A stretch of DNA of 64,000 bases. Source: Gammaproteobacteria bacterium. GTDB taxonomy: Bacteria > Pseudomonadota > Gammaproteobacteria > Steroidobacterales > Foliamicaceae. The DNA lies in NCBI GenBank assembly GCA_009838035.1, contig VXSK01000017.1:58031-122030 (forward strand), given 5' to 3'. The notes under the pieces were generated by a model. It was given only the letters and a program-made list of their open reading frames with translations. It was not told the origin of the DNA and ran no database searches. Below, piece by piece: positions 15,814 through 24,271 of this stretch. The position numbers were made by a program, and so were the translations under genes. Positions within the stretch are counted from its first letter, which is position 1; every line of letters begins with the position of its first letter.

Positions 15814-16263
15814 ATGCGTTTTCTCTTTTCGATGGCCCTGCTTGCGTTTTCCCTGTCGTATACGGGATACGCACTGTATTCACTGGACCTGCTCGACAGG
15901 GCGGACCGCCTTGGCCCGGGTTTCTTCCCCGCGATCGTGGGCGTCCTGCTGATTGCCACGACCGCCGCCAACGCTATCCGCGAGTATCGCAGGCAACGGG
16001 AAGCGGCGACGGCGCTTCAGCCACTCTGGCGCGACGTCGCCGAAGTAACGGGACTGATCGCCCTTTTCCTTGCATTGCTGCCGTACGCCGGCAGCCTGTT
16101 GACGATACTCGCGTTTACCTTCCTTTACCTGTATCGGTTCAATCGCGTCCGGGGCTGGTTCAACGCCGTCTACGCTGTGGCCTTCTCGGCCGCGGTCTAC
16201 CTGTTGTTCGAAGTCGTGTTGCAGGCCGGACTTCCGCAGGGCGTGCTGGCGCCCTTGTACTGA
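15814..16263 (+). CDS. tctB: TctB family small permease subunit of a TTT transporter
   Basis: A 149-residue protein with four hydrophobic segments separated by a basic loop (IREYRRQREAATALQ), the size and layout of TctB. LGPGFFPAIVGVLL after the first helix is a common TctB motif. It starts 19 bp after tctC and its stop overlaps the tctA start by one base. TctB is the small inner-membrane subunit that works with TctA; its exact role is not well understood. Confidence 0.88.
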   Translation: MRFLFSMALLAFSLSYTGYALYSLDLLDRADRLGPGFFPAIVGVLLIATTAANAIREYRRQREAATALQPLWRDVAEVTGLIALFLALLPYAGSLLTILAFTFLYLYRFNRVRGWFNAVYAVAFSAAVYLLFEVVLQAGLPQGVLAPLY

Positions 16264-17762
16264 TGGAAGACCTCTTTGCCAATCTTGCGTCGGGCCTCGC
16301 CCTGGCCTTGTCGCTCGAGAACCTGGTCTTCCTCGTTGTGGGCGTGTGCGTGGGAATGCTGGTCGGCCTGTTTCCCGGATTCGGGCCTGCCGCCGGAATC
16401 GCGATCCTGATTCCGATGACCCTGGGGCTGGACCCCACCGCGGGGATCATCCTGCTGGCCGGCATCTACTACGGGGCCATGTACGGCGGGACCATCACTT
16501 CGATTCTGATCAACACGCCGGGCGAGTCCGCCACCGTGGCCTCCACCCTCGACGGCTATCCTCTGGCGCAGGCCGGCCGGGCCGGACCGGCGCTCGTGAT
16601 GCAGGCGGTCGCCTCTTTTGTCGGGGGCGCGGTCGGCGTCGTCCTGATATGCGCATTCGCGCCCGCACTCTCGAGTTTCGCCGCGTCATTCGGCCCTTCG
16701 GAGTACTTCCTCATCGTTTTCCTGGGGCTGCTGCTGCTGGCCACGCTGATGGGCGACAGCCTGCTCAAGGGCATCATCTCCGCGCTTTTGGGGTTCGCCA
16801 TATCAACCGTCGGCGTGGACGTCATCAGCGGCGCGCAGCGGTTCACGTTCGGTTCGCCGGAACTGATAGACGGCATCTACTTCGTTCCGGTGGCCATCGG
16901 GCTGTTCGGGATCGGCGAGCTCCTGAATTGCATCTACACAGGCGAGCACAAAAAGCCCGCGAAACGCATCAGCGTGACGATATTTTCCAGGGCGTTCTGG
17001 CCGCGGGCCGGGGACTTCCGGATTTCGCGCTTGACGTTCGCGCGCGGGTCGCTGATCGGTTTCATCGCCGGCGTGCTGCCGGGCTCCGGGGCGACGATAG
17101 GTTCGATTCTTGCCTATTCGGTCGAGAAGAGAGTGGCCAGGGACCCCGGCGAATTCGGCAAAGGCGACATCCGCGGACTGGTGGCCCCGGAGGCGGCCAA
17201 CAATGCGGCCTCCGCGGGGGCGATGGTGCCGCTGATTTCTCTCGGAATCCCGGGCTCGGGAGCCACGGCGGTCCTGCTCGGCGCCCTGCTGATGTGGGGC
17301 CTGCAGCCGGGACCGATGCTCATCGTCGATAACCCGGAATTCGTCTGGGGTCTGATCGGCAGCATGTACCTGGGCAACCTGATGCTGGTGCTGATGAGCG
17401 TGGTGGCCATTCCGCTGTTCATCAAGTTTCTCGACGTGCCCTATCGCCTGGTCGTGCCCGTGATCGTGACGCTGTGTATTGTCGGAACGTTCGCGCTTCA
17501 TTCGAGCATGATCGAAACGTGGATCCTGCTCGCGACGGGGCTGCTGGGTTTCGGCATGAAGCGCTTCGGTTATTCGCCGGCGGCCACGGTTCTTGCCGTC
17601 GTGCTCGGAGGCATGGCGGAGAATGCTTTCCTTCAGTCTCTGCTGATCGGCGACGGAAGCCTCGGGATCTTCATTACCCGGCCGATCTCGCTGGCATTGA
17701 CCGCCGTAGTGGTAGCGATCTTCGTGGCCGCCGCCGTAGTCCGCCTGCGCGCGCTCCGCTAG
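16263..17762 (+). CDS. tctA: TctA family large permease subunit of a TTT transporter
   Basis: A 499-residue integral membrane protein with about twelve segments. The two inverted half-repeats each bear the TctA hallmark: GLFPGFGPAAGIAILIP near residue 36, with ILINTPGESATVA after it, and VLPGSGATIGSILAY near residue 274, with ISLGIPGSGATAVLL after it. TctA drives ion-coupled import of the ligand delivered by TctC. The last 4 bp overlap the convergent GntR gene's 3' end. Together with the divergent otn operon the transporter probably brings the C4 acid into the cell. Confidence 0.93.
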   Translation: MEDLFANLASGLALALSLENLVFLVVGVCVGMLVGLFPGFGPAAGIAILIPMTLGLDPTAGIILLAGIYYGAMYGGTITSILINTPGESATVASTLDGYPLAQAGRAGPALVMQAVASFVGGAVGVVLICAFAPALSSFAASFGPSEYFLIVFLGLLLLATLMGDSLLKGIISALLGFAISTVGVDVISGAQRFTFGSPELIDGIYFVPVAIGLFGIGELLNCIYTGEHKKPAKRISVTIFSRAFWPRAGDFRISRLTFARGSLIGFIAGVLPGSGATIGSILAYSVEKRVARDPGEFGKGDIRGLVAPEAANNAASAGAMVPLISLGIPGSGATAVLLGALLMWGLQPGPMLIVDNPEFVWGLIGSMYLGNLMLVLMSVVAIPLFIKFLDVPYRLVVPVIVTLCIVGTFALHSSMIETWILLATGLLGFGMKRFGYSPAATVLAVVLGGMAENAFLQSLLIGDGSLGIFITRPISLALTAVVVAIFVAAAVVRLRALR

Positions 17763-18673
17763 AAGTCGACGAGGTCGGGGCGGCGCGAGGCGGTCTTCTT
17801 CGCGAGCGCTCCCTGCAGGTGCTTCTTCAACGCATAGGACGCTTCGATGAGTTCGCCCTCGGCCAGAAGGTCGATGATCTCGATGTGCTGCCTGCACTGC
17901 GAATAGAGTCTGTCCGCGTCCAGTTTCGCCCGGTACTCGAGAAGCCGGCGCATGCGGTTGGCCCGGACCAGCGACATGTGGAAGAAGGGGTTGCCGGACA
18001 GTTGGATGAGACTCTCGTGAAAGTCGGAGCCGGTGTTCAGAAGCCGTTCCAGGCGCAGCTTCTCGACGTCGGTCTCCAATAGTCGTTCCTGGTCGTCGCG
18101 CAGTTCCGTCAATCGTTTGCGGTCGGGGGTAAACGTGGGCTCGAGTATCGCGGCGGGTTCGATCGTCATGCGTAGGCGGTAGATCTGCTCGAACGCCTGC
18201 GGCGTCTTGGCCACCGGAAGGAACCGCCAGCCGTATCCCTTCTTGCGTTCCGCCCAGCCTTCCCGCGTGGCGCGCAGCAGGATGTCCTTCAGCTCGGCCT
18301 TGGTCAGGTCGTAGCGCGTCTGCAGGAAAAGCTCCGTCACCTCTTCGTCGATCGCGTCGGCAAGCCAGTCCTCGGCGATCCGTCGATAGACGTCCCGGTC
18401 CTCGAGGTTTTGCGTCGACGCCTCCACCAGCTTCTCGATCCGGCCGGGCCATTTGTCGCTCGCGAAAAAGCCGCGGTTCCTGCGCTGCTCGAGAACACCC
18501 TTGTCGGACAGCAACTGCATGGCGTCGCGCACCGGCGATCGGGAAACGCCGAACTTGTCGGCCAGCAACTGCGATCGGAGGTGGTCTCCTGGCTTGATGT
18601 CGCCGGACTGGATCATGACCAGGATCTCGTGCGCCGTCCTGCGCGCGAGATCCCCGTTTCTCAGTTCGGCCAT
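17759..18673 (-). CDS. GntR/FadR-type transcriptional regulator with FCD domain
   Basis: A 304-residue regulator. Residues about 8-70 form a GntR winged helix (GDHLRSQLLADKFGVSRSPV, then LLSDKGVLEQRRNRGFF). The C-terminal ~140 residues fit the all-helical FCD ligand-binding domain (FHESLIQLSGNPFFHMSLVR). Between them lies an extra ~70-residue segment (TKAELKDILL, EGWAERKKGYGWRF) that resembles a second winged helix, making the protein longer than the usual 220-250. It diverges from the TonB receptor gene and converges on tctA, so it is the likely local regulator of uptake and catabolism, responding to a carboxylate. Confidence 0.88.
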   Translation of the reverse strand: MAELRNGDLARRTAHEILVMIQSGDIKPGDHLRSQLLADKFGVSRSPVRDAMQLLSDKGVLEQRRNRGFFASDKWPGRIEKLVEASTQNLEDRDVYRRIAEDWLADAIDEEVTELFLQTRYDLTKAELKDILLRATREGWAERKKGYGWRFLPVAKTPQAFEQIYRLRMTIEPAAILEPTFTPDRKRLTELRDDQERLLETDVEKLRLERLLNTGSDFHESLIQLSGNPFFHMSLVRANRMRRLLEYRAKLDADRLYSQCRQHIEIIDLLAEGELIEASYALKKHLQGALAKKTASRRPDLVDF

Positions 18674-18750
18674 GCGGGCATCCTGGTATTGGTCATGAAT
18701 TGCGCCGATTGGCTAAGTAATACAAAGTTCAGTTTACCAATTCCCCGATG

Positions 18751-18780
18751 TTGTTTCAGGATTGGATTTTGGATTAGAAT
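18751..18780 (+). promoter_or_regulatory. predicted sigma70 promoter of the TonB receptor gene
   Basis: TTGTTT (18751-18756) and TAGAAT (18775-18780) are separated by 18 bp and lie 28 bp upstream of the receptor start codon. The -10 box is inside the 23-bp dyad at 18767-18789. Confidence 0.5.
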
Positions 18781-18789
18781 AATCCAAAA
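18767..18789. promoter_or_regulatory. perfect 10-bp inverted repeat over the -10 box (probable operator)
   Basis: TTTTGGATTA-N3-TAATCCAAAA is a perfect dyad, strikingly AT-rich in this GC-rich region. It overlaps the predicted -10 box and ends 19 bp before the receptor ATG. A repressor bound here would block transcription; the divergent GntR/FCD protein is the obvious candidate. Confidence 0.65.
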
Positions 18790-18808
18790 CGCTTTTGGGG
18801 ACAAAATC

Positions 18809-21070
18809 ATGCGTCATTCGAGAATTTTGAGGCTGTTCGGCGCCGTCGGCGCCCTGCTCCTGGGATTGGCCTTGGTCCAGACCGCGTCGGCCCAGGCGGA
18901 GCTGGAGGAAATCATCGTCACGGCCCAGAAACGCGAACAAAGTCTTCAGGACGTTCCCGTCGCCGTAACGGCATTCACGAGCGAGGAGCTCGCGGATCGT
19001 ACGATCAGCAACCTGTTCAGCATCGCGGAGTCAACGCCCAATCTGCAGATCGGAACGTCGGGCACCGGCTCGCAGAACGCCATCGTTTTCATTCGGGGAA
19101 TCGGGCAGACCTCCAACCGCGTCAATCTCGACCAGGGCGTGGGTACCTATGTGGACGGAATCTACCGGACCAACGTCTGGGGCGGCCTTTTCGACCTGCT
19201 CGACGTCGAGCGCATCGAAGTGCTGCGCGGACCGCAGGGGACCCTGTACGGCAAGAATGCGCTGGGCGGCGCGATCAACGTGATCTCGAAACGTCCGAGC
19301 ACGGCCGAAACGGGCGGTGAAGTTTCCGTTACTCTCGGCAGTTACAGCCGGGTCGATGGCAGGGCCTCGGTGAATATTCCCCTGATCCAGGATCAGCTTG
19401 CTATCCAGTTGTCGGCCGTTTCCCGAAATGCCGACGGCTACATAGAAACACCGAACGACAAGGACTTCGGTAGTCAGTCCAATACGGGTTTTCGCATTGC
19501 CGCACTCTGGAACCTCTCGGATACGGCGACCTGGTTGCTGAGCGCCGACCAGATGAGCACGGACTCCAACGGATCGCCGATTTACCACGCCTGGGTCAAC
19601 CCGAACGCGCGGCTTCCGGCGCAATACAACGCGCTGGTGGACGGCGGCCATATTCCGGGTCCGCGCTACGAAGCATCATCCATAGCCACCGATCCATTCA
19701 GTTCCAATGCCACCGACCCGCTGGCGCGCAACAAGACCGACCAGGAGTCCGTCACCAGCCGGCTGGAATTCGAATTCGGCGCCACAACGATTGTTTCGCT
19801 TACCTCGTTCAAGACTTACGAAACTTCGGATGGCTTCGACGCCGACGGTTCGGTCCTGGAGGTGTCGAACAACCGGCGCTGGCTGGACGGCGAGGCGTTC
19901 AGCCAGGAATTTCAGTTGAATGGCGTTTACATGCAGGACCGGCTGAACCTGACGACCGGCGTCTACTACCTGCGCGACGAGCTGGATTTCGGTGCGGCGG
20001 CCGGCAACTCGAATTCGGCCATTCCGTTTGTCGGGATCGTGCCCCGCATTCGGGATTACAACACGGGCAACTCGATTCAGCAGGATCTCGACAGCTACGC
20101 GTTCTACGCCAGCGGCACTTATTCCTTGACCGAACGCGCGCGGGTGACGCTCGGCCTTCGTTACATGAACGAGGAGAAGTCGCAAGCCAGTTCGTCGACC
20201 CGCGGGCGCAGCACCAGGCCGGCTACCGTCAGCGCATCGGCAAAGGGCGACTGGTCCAATACGTCGCCCCGGGTTTCTCTTGAGTACGACCTAAACGACG
20301 CGACCATGCTGTATGTCACCGCCGCGCAGGCGTTCAAGTCGGGAGGGATCGGCGACACCGTTCTCCGGGACAGCCAGGGCAACAATTTCCTGCTCCCGTT
20401 CAACGAAGAGACGCTCTGGTCGTACGAAGTGGGTATGAAGGCGGACTGGGCGGACGGCCGCGTTCGTGCCAATCTGGCGGCCTTCTTCATGGATTACGAG
20501 GACCTCCATGTCCGCACCACGCTGTTCGATCCGAACAGCGGATCCCAGGTCCGCACATTCTTCAATGCCGGCAGCGCCGAGGCCAGCGGATTCGAGGCCG
20601 AGCTTTCGGCGCTCGCGAGCGACAGGTTCGTCATTCAGGCCAGCGTCGGGTTCCTCGATACGCAGTACAACGAGGACGTTGTCGACGAATTCCGCGGCGA
20701 CGTGCTGCTGGTGGTCGGCGAAGCGCTCCCGTTCGCGCCGGAGCTCTCGTACTCGCTGTCGGCGATTTATTCCGCGCCGCTGGCGAACGGCCACGAGCTG
20801 CGGCTGCGAGCCGACTACTCCTGGCGCGACGAATTGCTGTGGGACGCAACCGGCGCAGTCGATGAGCGCGACGGCGAGGATTCCTATGGTCTCTTGAATG
20901 TGAGCGCCACCTACGAATTCGACCGCTGGTCGATCACGGCCTTCGGCCGCAACGTGACCGACGAGGTCTACGCCATGAACGGCTTCGTGAACAGCCGGGT
21001 CGTGGGCGCCAACTGGCGCCAGCGGGGCCGACCGGCGGAGTGGGGACTGCGGGCCACCGCCCAGTTCTGA
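18809..21070 (+). CDS. TonB-dependent outer-membrane receptor
   Basis: A 753-residue receptor with a cleavable signal peptide (first ~29 residues, ending near TASAQA), a TonB-box-like EIIVTAQ, and a plug domain (IFIRGIGQ-like region, GVGTYVDGIYR, VERIEVLRGPQGTLYGKN, GGAINVISKRP). The remaining ~560 residues are amphipathic beta strands and the protein ends in Phe, as outer-membrane barrels do. ATG 18809 is supported by the promoter and signal peptide; an in-frame extension upstream would run antisense through the GntR gene. This subfamily lacks a clear siderophore signature and is often linked to uptake of complex carbon compounds, which suits the catabolic neighbours. A strong terminator follows at 21088. 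Confidence 0.93.
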   Translation: MRHSRILRLFGAVGALLLGLALVQTASAQAELEEIIVTAQKREQSLQDVPVAVTAFTSEELADRTISNLFSIAESTPNLQIGTSGTGSQNAIVFIRGIGQTSNRVNLDQGVGTYVDGIYRTNVWGGLFDLLDVERIEVLRGPQGTLYGKNALGGAINVISKRPSTAETGGEVSVTLGSYSRVDGRASVNIPLIQDQLAIQLSAVSRNADGYIETPNDKDFGSQSNTGFRIAALWNLSDTATWLLSADQMSTDSNGSPIYHAWVNPNARLPAQYNALVDGGHIPGPRYEASSIATDPFSSNATDPLARNKTDQESVTSRLEFEFGATTIVSLTSFKTYETSDGFDADGSVLEVSNNRRWLDGEAFSQEFQLNGVYMQDRLNLTTGVYYLRDELDFGAAAGNSNSAIPFVGIVPRIRDYNTGNSIQQDLDSYAFYASGTYSLTERARVTLGLRYMNEEKSQASSSTRGRSTRPATVSASAKGDWSNTSPRVSLEYDLNDATMLYVTAAQAFKSGGIGDTVLRDSQGNNFLLPFNEETLWSYEVGMKADWADGRVRANLAAFFMDYEDLHVRTTLFDPNSGSQVRTFFNAGSAEASGFEAELSALASDRFVIQASVGFLDTQYNEDVVDEFRGDVLLVVGEALPFAPELSYSLSAIYSAPLANGHELRLRADYSWRDELLWDATGAVDERDGEDSYGLLNVSATYEFDRWSITAFGRNVTDEVYAMNGFVNSRVVGANWRQRGRPAEWGLRATAQF

Positions 21071-21087
21071 GGCGCCATTCGTAAACG

Positions 21088-21127
21088 GCGGATACGGCGA
21101 TGCAAGGTCGCCGTATCCGCTTTTTTT
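21088..21127 (+). terminator. strong intrinsic terminator after the TonB receptor
   Basis: GCGGATACGGCGA-N7-TCGCCGTATCCGC is a perfect 13-bp stem followed at once by seven T residues. It separates the receptor transcript from the RraA gene, which therefore needs its own promoter or read-through. Confidence 0.95.
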
Positions 21128-21160
21128 GCGACAATACAGGCCTGATACGACACCAGGACA

Positions 21161-21637
21161 ATGCGGCCTACCACTGACCTGTCCGACGACTACGAGGACA
21201 CCAGTTCGACTTGTGCGACCCAGTTTCGCGATTTCGGCGGCCGTACCCGGTTTGCCGGACGGATTCGAACGGTCCGGTGTTTCGAGGACAACTCGCGCTT
21301 CCGGGAGATGCTCGGAGAGCCGGGTAATGGCGGCGTCCTGGTAGTCGACGGTGGCGCTTCAATGGCCAGGGCGCTCATGGGCGACATGCTGGCCGCCCGG
21401 GCCGCGGCAAACGGCTGGTCCGGCGTGATCATCAACGGGGCGGTTCGGGATTCGTCGGAAATCGCCAGGGTGGACGTGGGCGTAAAGGCCCTGGGCGTGA
21501 ACCCCGCCAGGAGCGCCAAGATGGGCGCCGGAGAGGTGGATGTCCCGGTCGAGTTCGGCGGCGTTCGGTTCCAGCCGGGCCACTGGGTCTATTGCGACGA
21601 AGACGGCGTTCTCGTCTCCGCGACGCAACTGAAGTAG
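21161..21637 (+). CDS. RraA family protein (aldolase/decarboxylase-like or RNase E regulator)
   Basis: A 158-residue protein of the RraA fold: N-terminal TTDLSDDYED, FRDFGGRTRFAGRIRTVR, then GGASMARALMGDMLAA, VIINGAVRDSSEI with the Arg-Asp pair used by metal-dependent aldolases, and CDEDGVLVS. Length and N-terminus closely resemble E. coli RraA, which inhibits RNase E, but family members also act as 4-hydroxy-4-methyl-2-oxoglutarate aldolase or oxaloacetate decarboxylase. Its position between a substrate receptor and hydrolase genes would suit a keto-acid aldolase or decarboxylase. Sequence does not decide between the two. Confidence 0.85.
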   Translation: MRPTTDLSDDYEDTSSTCATQFRDFGGRTRFAGRIRTVRCFEDNSRFREMLGEPGNGGVLVVDGGASMARALMGDMLAARAAANGWSGVIINGAVRDSSEIARVDVGVKALGVNPARSAKMGAGEVDVPVEFGGVRFQPGHWVYCDEDGVLVSATQLK

Positions 21638-21651
21638 GGCCCGCTGACACA

Positions 21652-24264
21652 ATGACCGGCCGGCTGCCAGTCGCAAGATACGGCAAGGGCGTCGGCGGCG
21701 GAATCGCCCTGCTGATCGGCGCGGCCTGGCCGCTGGCCTCGTGCGAAGCACCCGGGGAGAACCTGCCCGCCGATCCGCCTTACGTGATCGCCGAGCGCGA
21801 GTACCAGACGGACTACATGCGCGGGATGCCGCCGCCGCCCGACAGGCTCATTGACAGCGATCACTCCTGGGCGCTCGACCCGGACAAGGGCAAGTGGTCC
21901 TTCCAGAACATAAGCAAGATCCTCCCTACGGAATTTGTCAGCCGCGGCGCCGGGCCGGTTCTCCCGCTGGCCTACGAACGGACCGGTCTCCTGCAACAGT
22001 CGTTCACGGCGCCCGATTCGACCCGCGCGCCGCTGCAGCAGATTCTCAAGGGCATGGGAGTCGACGGGTTCATTTTTCTGAAAGACGGCGTCGTGCGGAC
22101 CGAGGTGTATTTCAATGGTTTCGGGCCGACCCGCCGCCACATCGGGTTCTCGGTCACCAAGTCGCTGGTCGGCTCGCTGATGGGCATCCTGGTTCACGAA
22201 GGCCGCGTGGACCTGGCGCAGACGGTCGCGCATTACCTGCCGGAACTGGCGGGTTCCGGTTACGGCGACGCGACCATTCGCCAGGTACTGGACATGACCA
22301 CCAGCGTGGTCTGGAACCACGACCGGGAGGATCCCACTTCACAGGTGGACCTCAATTCCAGGGCCGGCGGCTTTCAGTCGCGGCCCGCCGATTTTCCCTA
22401 TCGGAACACGCTCGAGTTTCTGCAGTCGGTGGAGAAGGCCGGAACGCACGGCGAAGTCGGCCTCTACAACCCGGGCAACACCGAATCGCTCGGCTGGATC
22501 ATCTCGAGGCTGGAAGGCAGGAACTGGCAGGAGGCGTTTGCCGAGCGCATCTGGTCCCGGTTGGGCGCCGAGCATGACGCGCTGATCACGGTCGATCCGG
22601 GCGGGCACGGATTCGCCACGGCCGGGTTCAGCGCCACGCTTCGCGATTTCGCCCGCTTCGGCCTGATGCTGGAGCAGGAAGGGCGTTGGAACGGCGAGCA
22701 GATCCTGCCCGCGGAGTGGTTGCTTGACGTTCGCACGGGCGACGCCGGGGCGCTGGCGGCCTGGCAGGCCTCCGAGGACGCGGCGAAGCGACCCCACGTC
22801 GCTTTCTACCGCAATCACTTCCGGGTGCTGAACGGCGAGCGCGGCGAGTTCGTCGCCCAGGGGCACATGGGGCAACGCATTTACGTGAACATGGAGTCGA
22901 ATGTCGTTGCCGTGTTTCTGTCGGTGACCCCGTCCAGGCCGTTGCGCAATTTTCAGGTCGACCTGATCCGGGAAATCGACGCAGCCCTCGCAAGCTCAGG
23001 GCGGGATCGAAGCGCCGCCCAGTCTAAGGCCTCGAGCTGCGGCCCGGAACGGCTCGAAATCGCGAACCGGTCGCCTTACATGCGCGGCGTGCCCGTCGCA
23101 CAGGACCGGATCGTTACGGACGGACTGGCCTGGGCGCGGGACTACGAGCAGGTGCTGTGGTCGCACCAGAACGTGTCCAAGATCCTGAGAGTCGATCCCA
23201 TCAGTCGCGGCGAAGGGCCCGTCAGCGCGCTTCCCTATGGCGACTGCACGCTCGCGACGGCGTCATTCACCGGAAAAGACGGCGAACCTGCGCCACTGAA
23301 GGAGATCCTGGCCGGAATCGGCACCGACGGCTTCATCGTGGTCCATCAGGGCGCGATCCTGGCCGAGCTCTACTACAACGGCTTTGCGCCGGATGCGCGC
23401 CATCAGCTCAATTCGGTGTCCAAGTCGTTCGTCGGTCTGCTCGCCGGCATAGCCCATGCGGAAGGCCGCCTGGACCTTGAGCAGCCTCTCGGCGACGCGC
23501 TGCCCGAACTGGCGGGCGCCGGCGTGGCGAACGCCGTTCTTCAGCACGCCCTCGACATGGCCCTGGGCGTCGAGACATTGATGAGCTGGGACGATCCGCG
23601 TTCCTATCGGCTCCTCAACTTCATGGCGGGCGGTTTCCATCGCCGCTTCGAGGAATTTCCCTACCGCAATACGCTCGAGTTGGCCGCCACGGTTCCTTCC
23701 ACCGGTGAGCACGGCAGCCGTTTCTTCTACTCGCCCGCGAATACGGAGATCGTCGCCTGGTCCATTTCGCGCGCCTACCGGCGCAACTGGCAGGAGGTGC
23801 TGGCGGAGAAGCTCTGGTCCAGGCTGGGCGCGGAACGCGACGCCATCGTTATCGTCGATCCGGCCGGGCATGGATTCGCGACCGCCGGGACAGGCGCCGC
23901 ATTGCGCGACCTGGCCCGGCTCGGACTGATGATCGAGGGCGACGGGCATTTCTTCGACCGGCAGATCGTTCCCCGGTCCTGGATCCGGCGGACGATAGCG
24001 GGCAATGACGGCGTTCGTCAGGCGATGAGCGACGAAGAGGAGCTGACCCGGTTCGGAAACGAGGTCTTCTACCATAATCAGTTCCGCGTGCCGAGCAGTT
24101 CCGAAGGCGAACTGATTGCGTCGGGCGGGCTCGGACAGATGATTTACGTGAACCAGCAGCACGATCTCGTCGCGGTGTTCCTGGCGACCACGTTCGACGA
24201 CGCGGACCGGGCGCACCAGGTCAAGCTGCTGCGGCAGATACGCGACCACCTGAAGAGGTCCTGA
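21652..24264 (+). CDS. lipoprotein with two tandem beta-lactamase-fold serine hydrolase domains
   Basis: An 870-residue protein made of two homologous serine hydrolase domains of the class C beta-lactamase/6-aminohexanoate-dimer hydrolase type. Domain 1 (about 50-440) has Ser167-Val-Thr-Lys170 and Tyr272 in YNPGN; domain 2 (about 471-870) has Ser588-Val-Ser-Lys591 and Tyr693 in YSPAN. Both catalytic elements are exactly 421 residues apart between the copies, and many other stretches repeat (HGFATAG, FPYRNTLE, NWQE, WSRLGAE). The N-terminus has a lipobox LASC with Cys31, so it is probably anchored in the outer membrane. Start ATG 21652 is chosen because it begins the lipoprotein signal. Likely an esterase or amidase acting on the imported compound. 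Confidence 0.9.
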   Translation: MTGRLPVARYGKGVGGGIALLIGAAWPLASCEAPGENLPADPPYVIAEREYQTDYMRGMPPPPDRLIDSDHSWALDPDKGKWSFQNISKILPTEFVSRGAGPVLPLAYERTGLLQQSFTAPDSTRAPLQQILKGMGVDGFIFLKDGVVRTEVYFNGFGPTRRHIGFSVTKSLVGSLMGILVHEGRVDLAQTVAHYLPELAGSGYGDATIRQVLDMTTSVVWNHDREDPTSQVDLNSRAGGFQSRPADFPYRNTLEFLQSVEKAGTHGEVGLYNPGNTESLGWIISRLEGRNWQEAFAERIWSRLGAEHDALITVDPGGHGFATAGFSATLRDFARFGLMLEQEGRWNGEQILPAEWLLDVRTGDAGALAAWQASEDAAKRPHVAFYRNHFRVLNGERGEFVAQGHMGQRIYVNMESNVVAVFLSVTPSRPLRNFQVDLIREIDAALASSGRDRSAAQSKASSCGPERLEIANRSPYMRGVPVAQDRIVTDGLAWARDYEQVLWSHQNVSKILRVDPISRGEGPVSALPYGDCTLATASFTGKDGEPAPLKEILAGIGTDGFIVVHQGAILAELYYNGFAPDARHQLNSVSKSFVGLLAGIAHAEGRLDLEQPLGDALPELAGAGVANAVLQHALDMALGVETLMSWDDPRSYRLLNFMAGGFHRRFEEFPYRNTLELAATVPSTGEHGSRFFYSPANTEIVAWSISRAYRRNWQEVLAEKLWSRLGAERDAIVIVDPAGHGFATAGTGAALRDLARLGLMIEGDGHFFDRQIVPRSWIRRTIAGNDGVRQAMSDEEELTRFGNEVFYHNQFRVPSSSEGELIASGGLGQMIYVNQQHDLVAVFLATTFDDADRAHQVKLLRQIRDHLKRS

Positions 24265-24271
24265 GCACACC

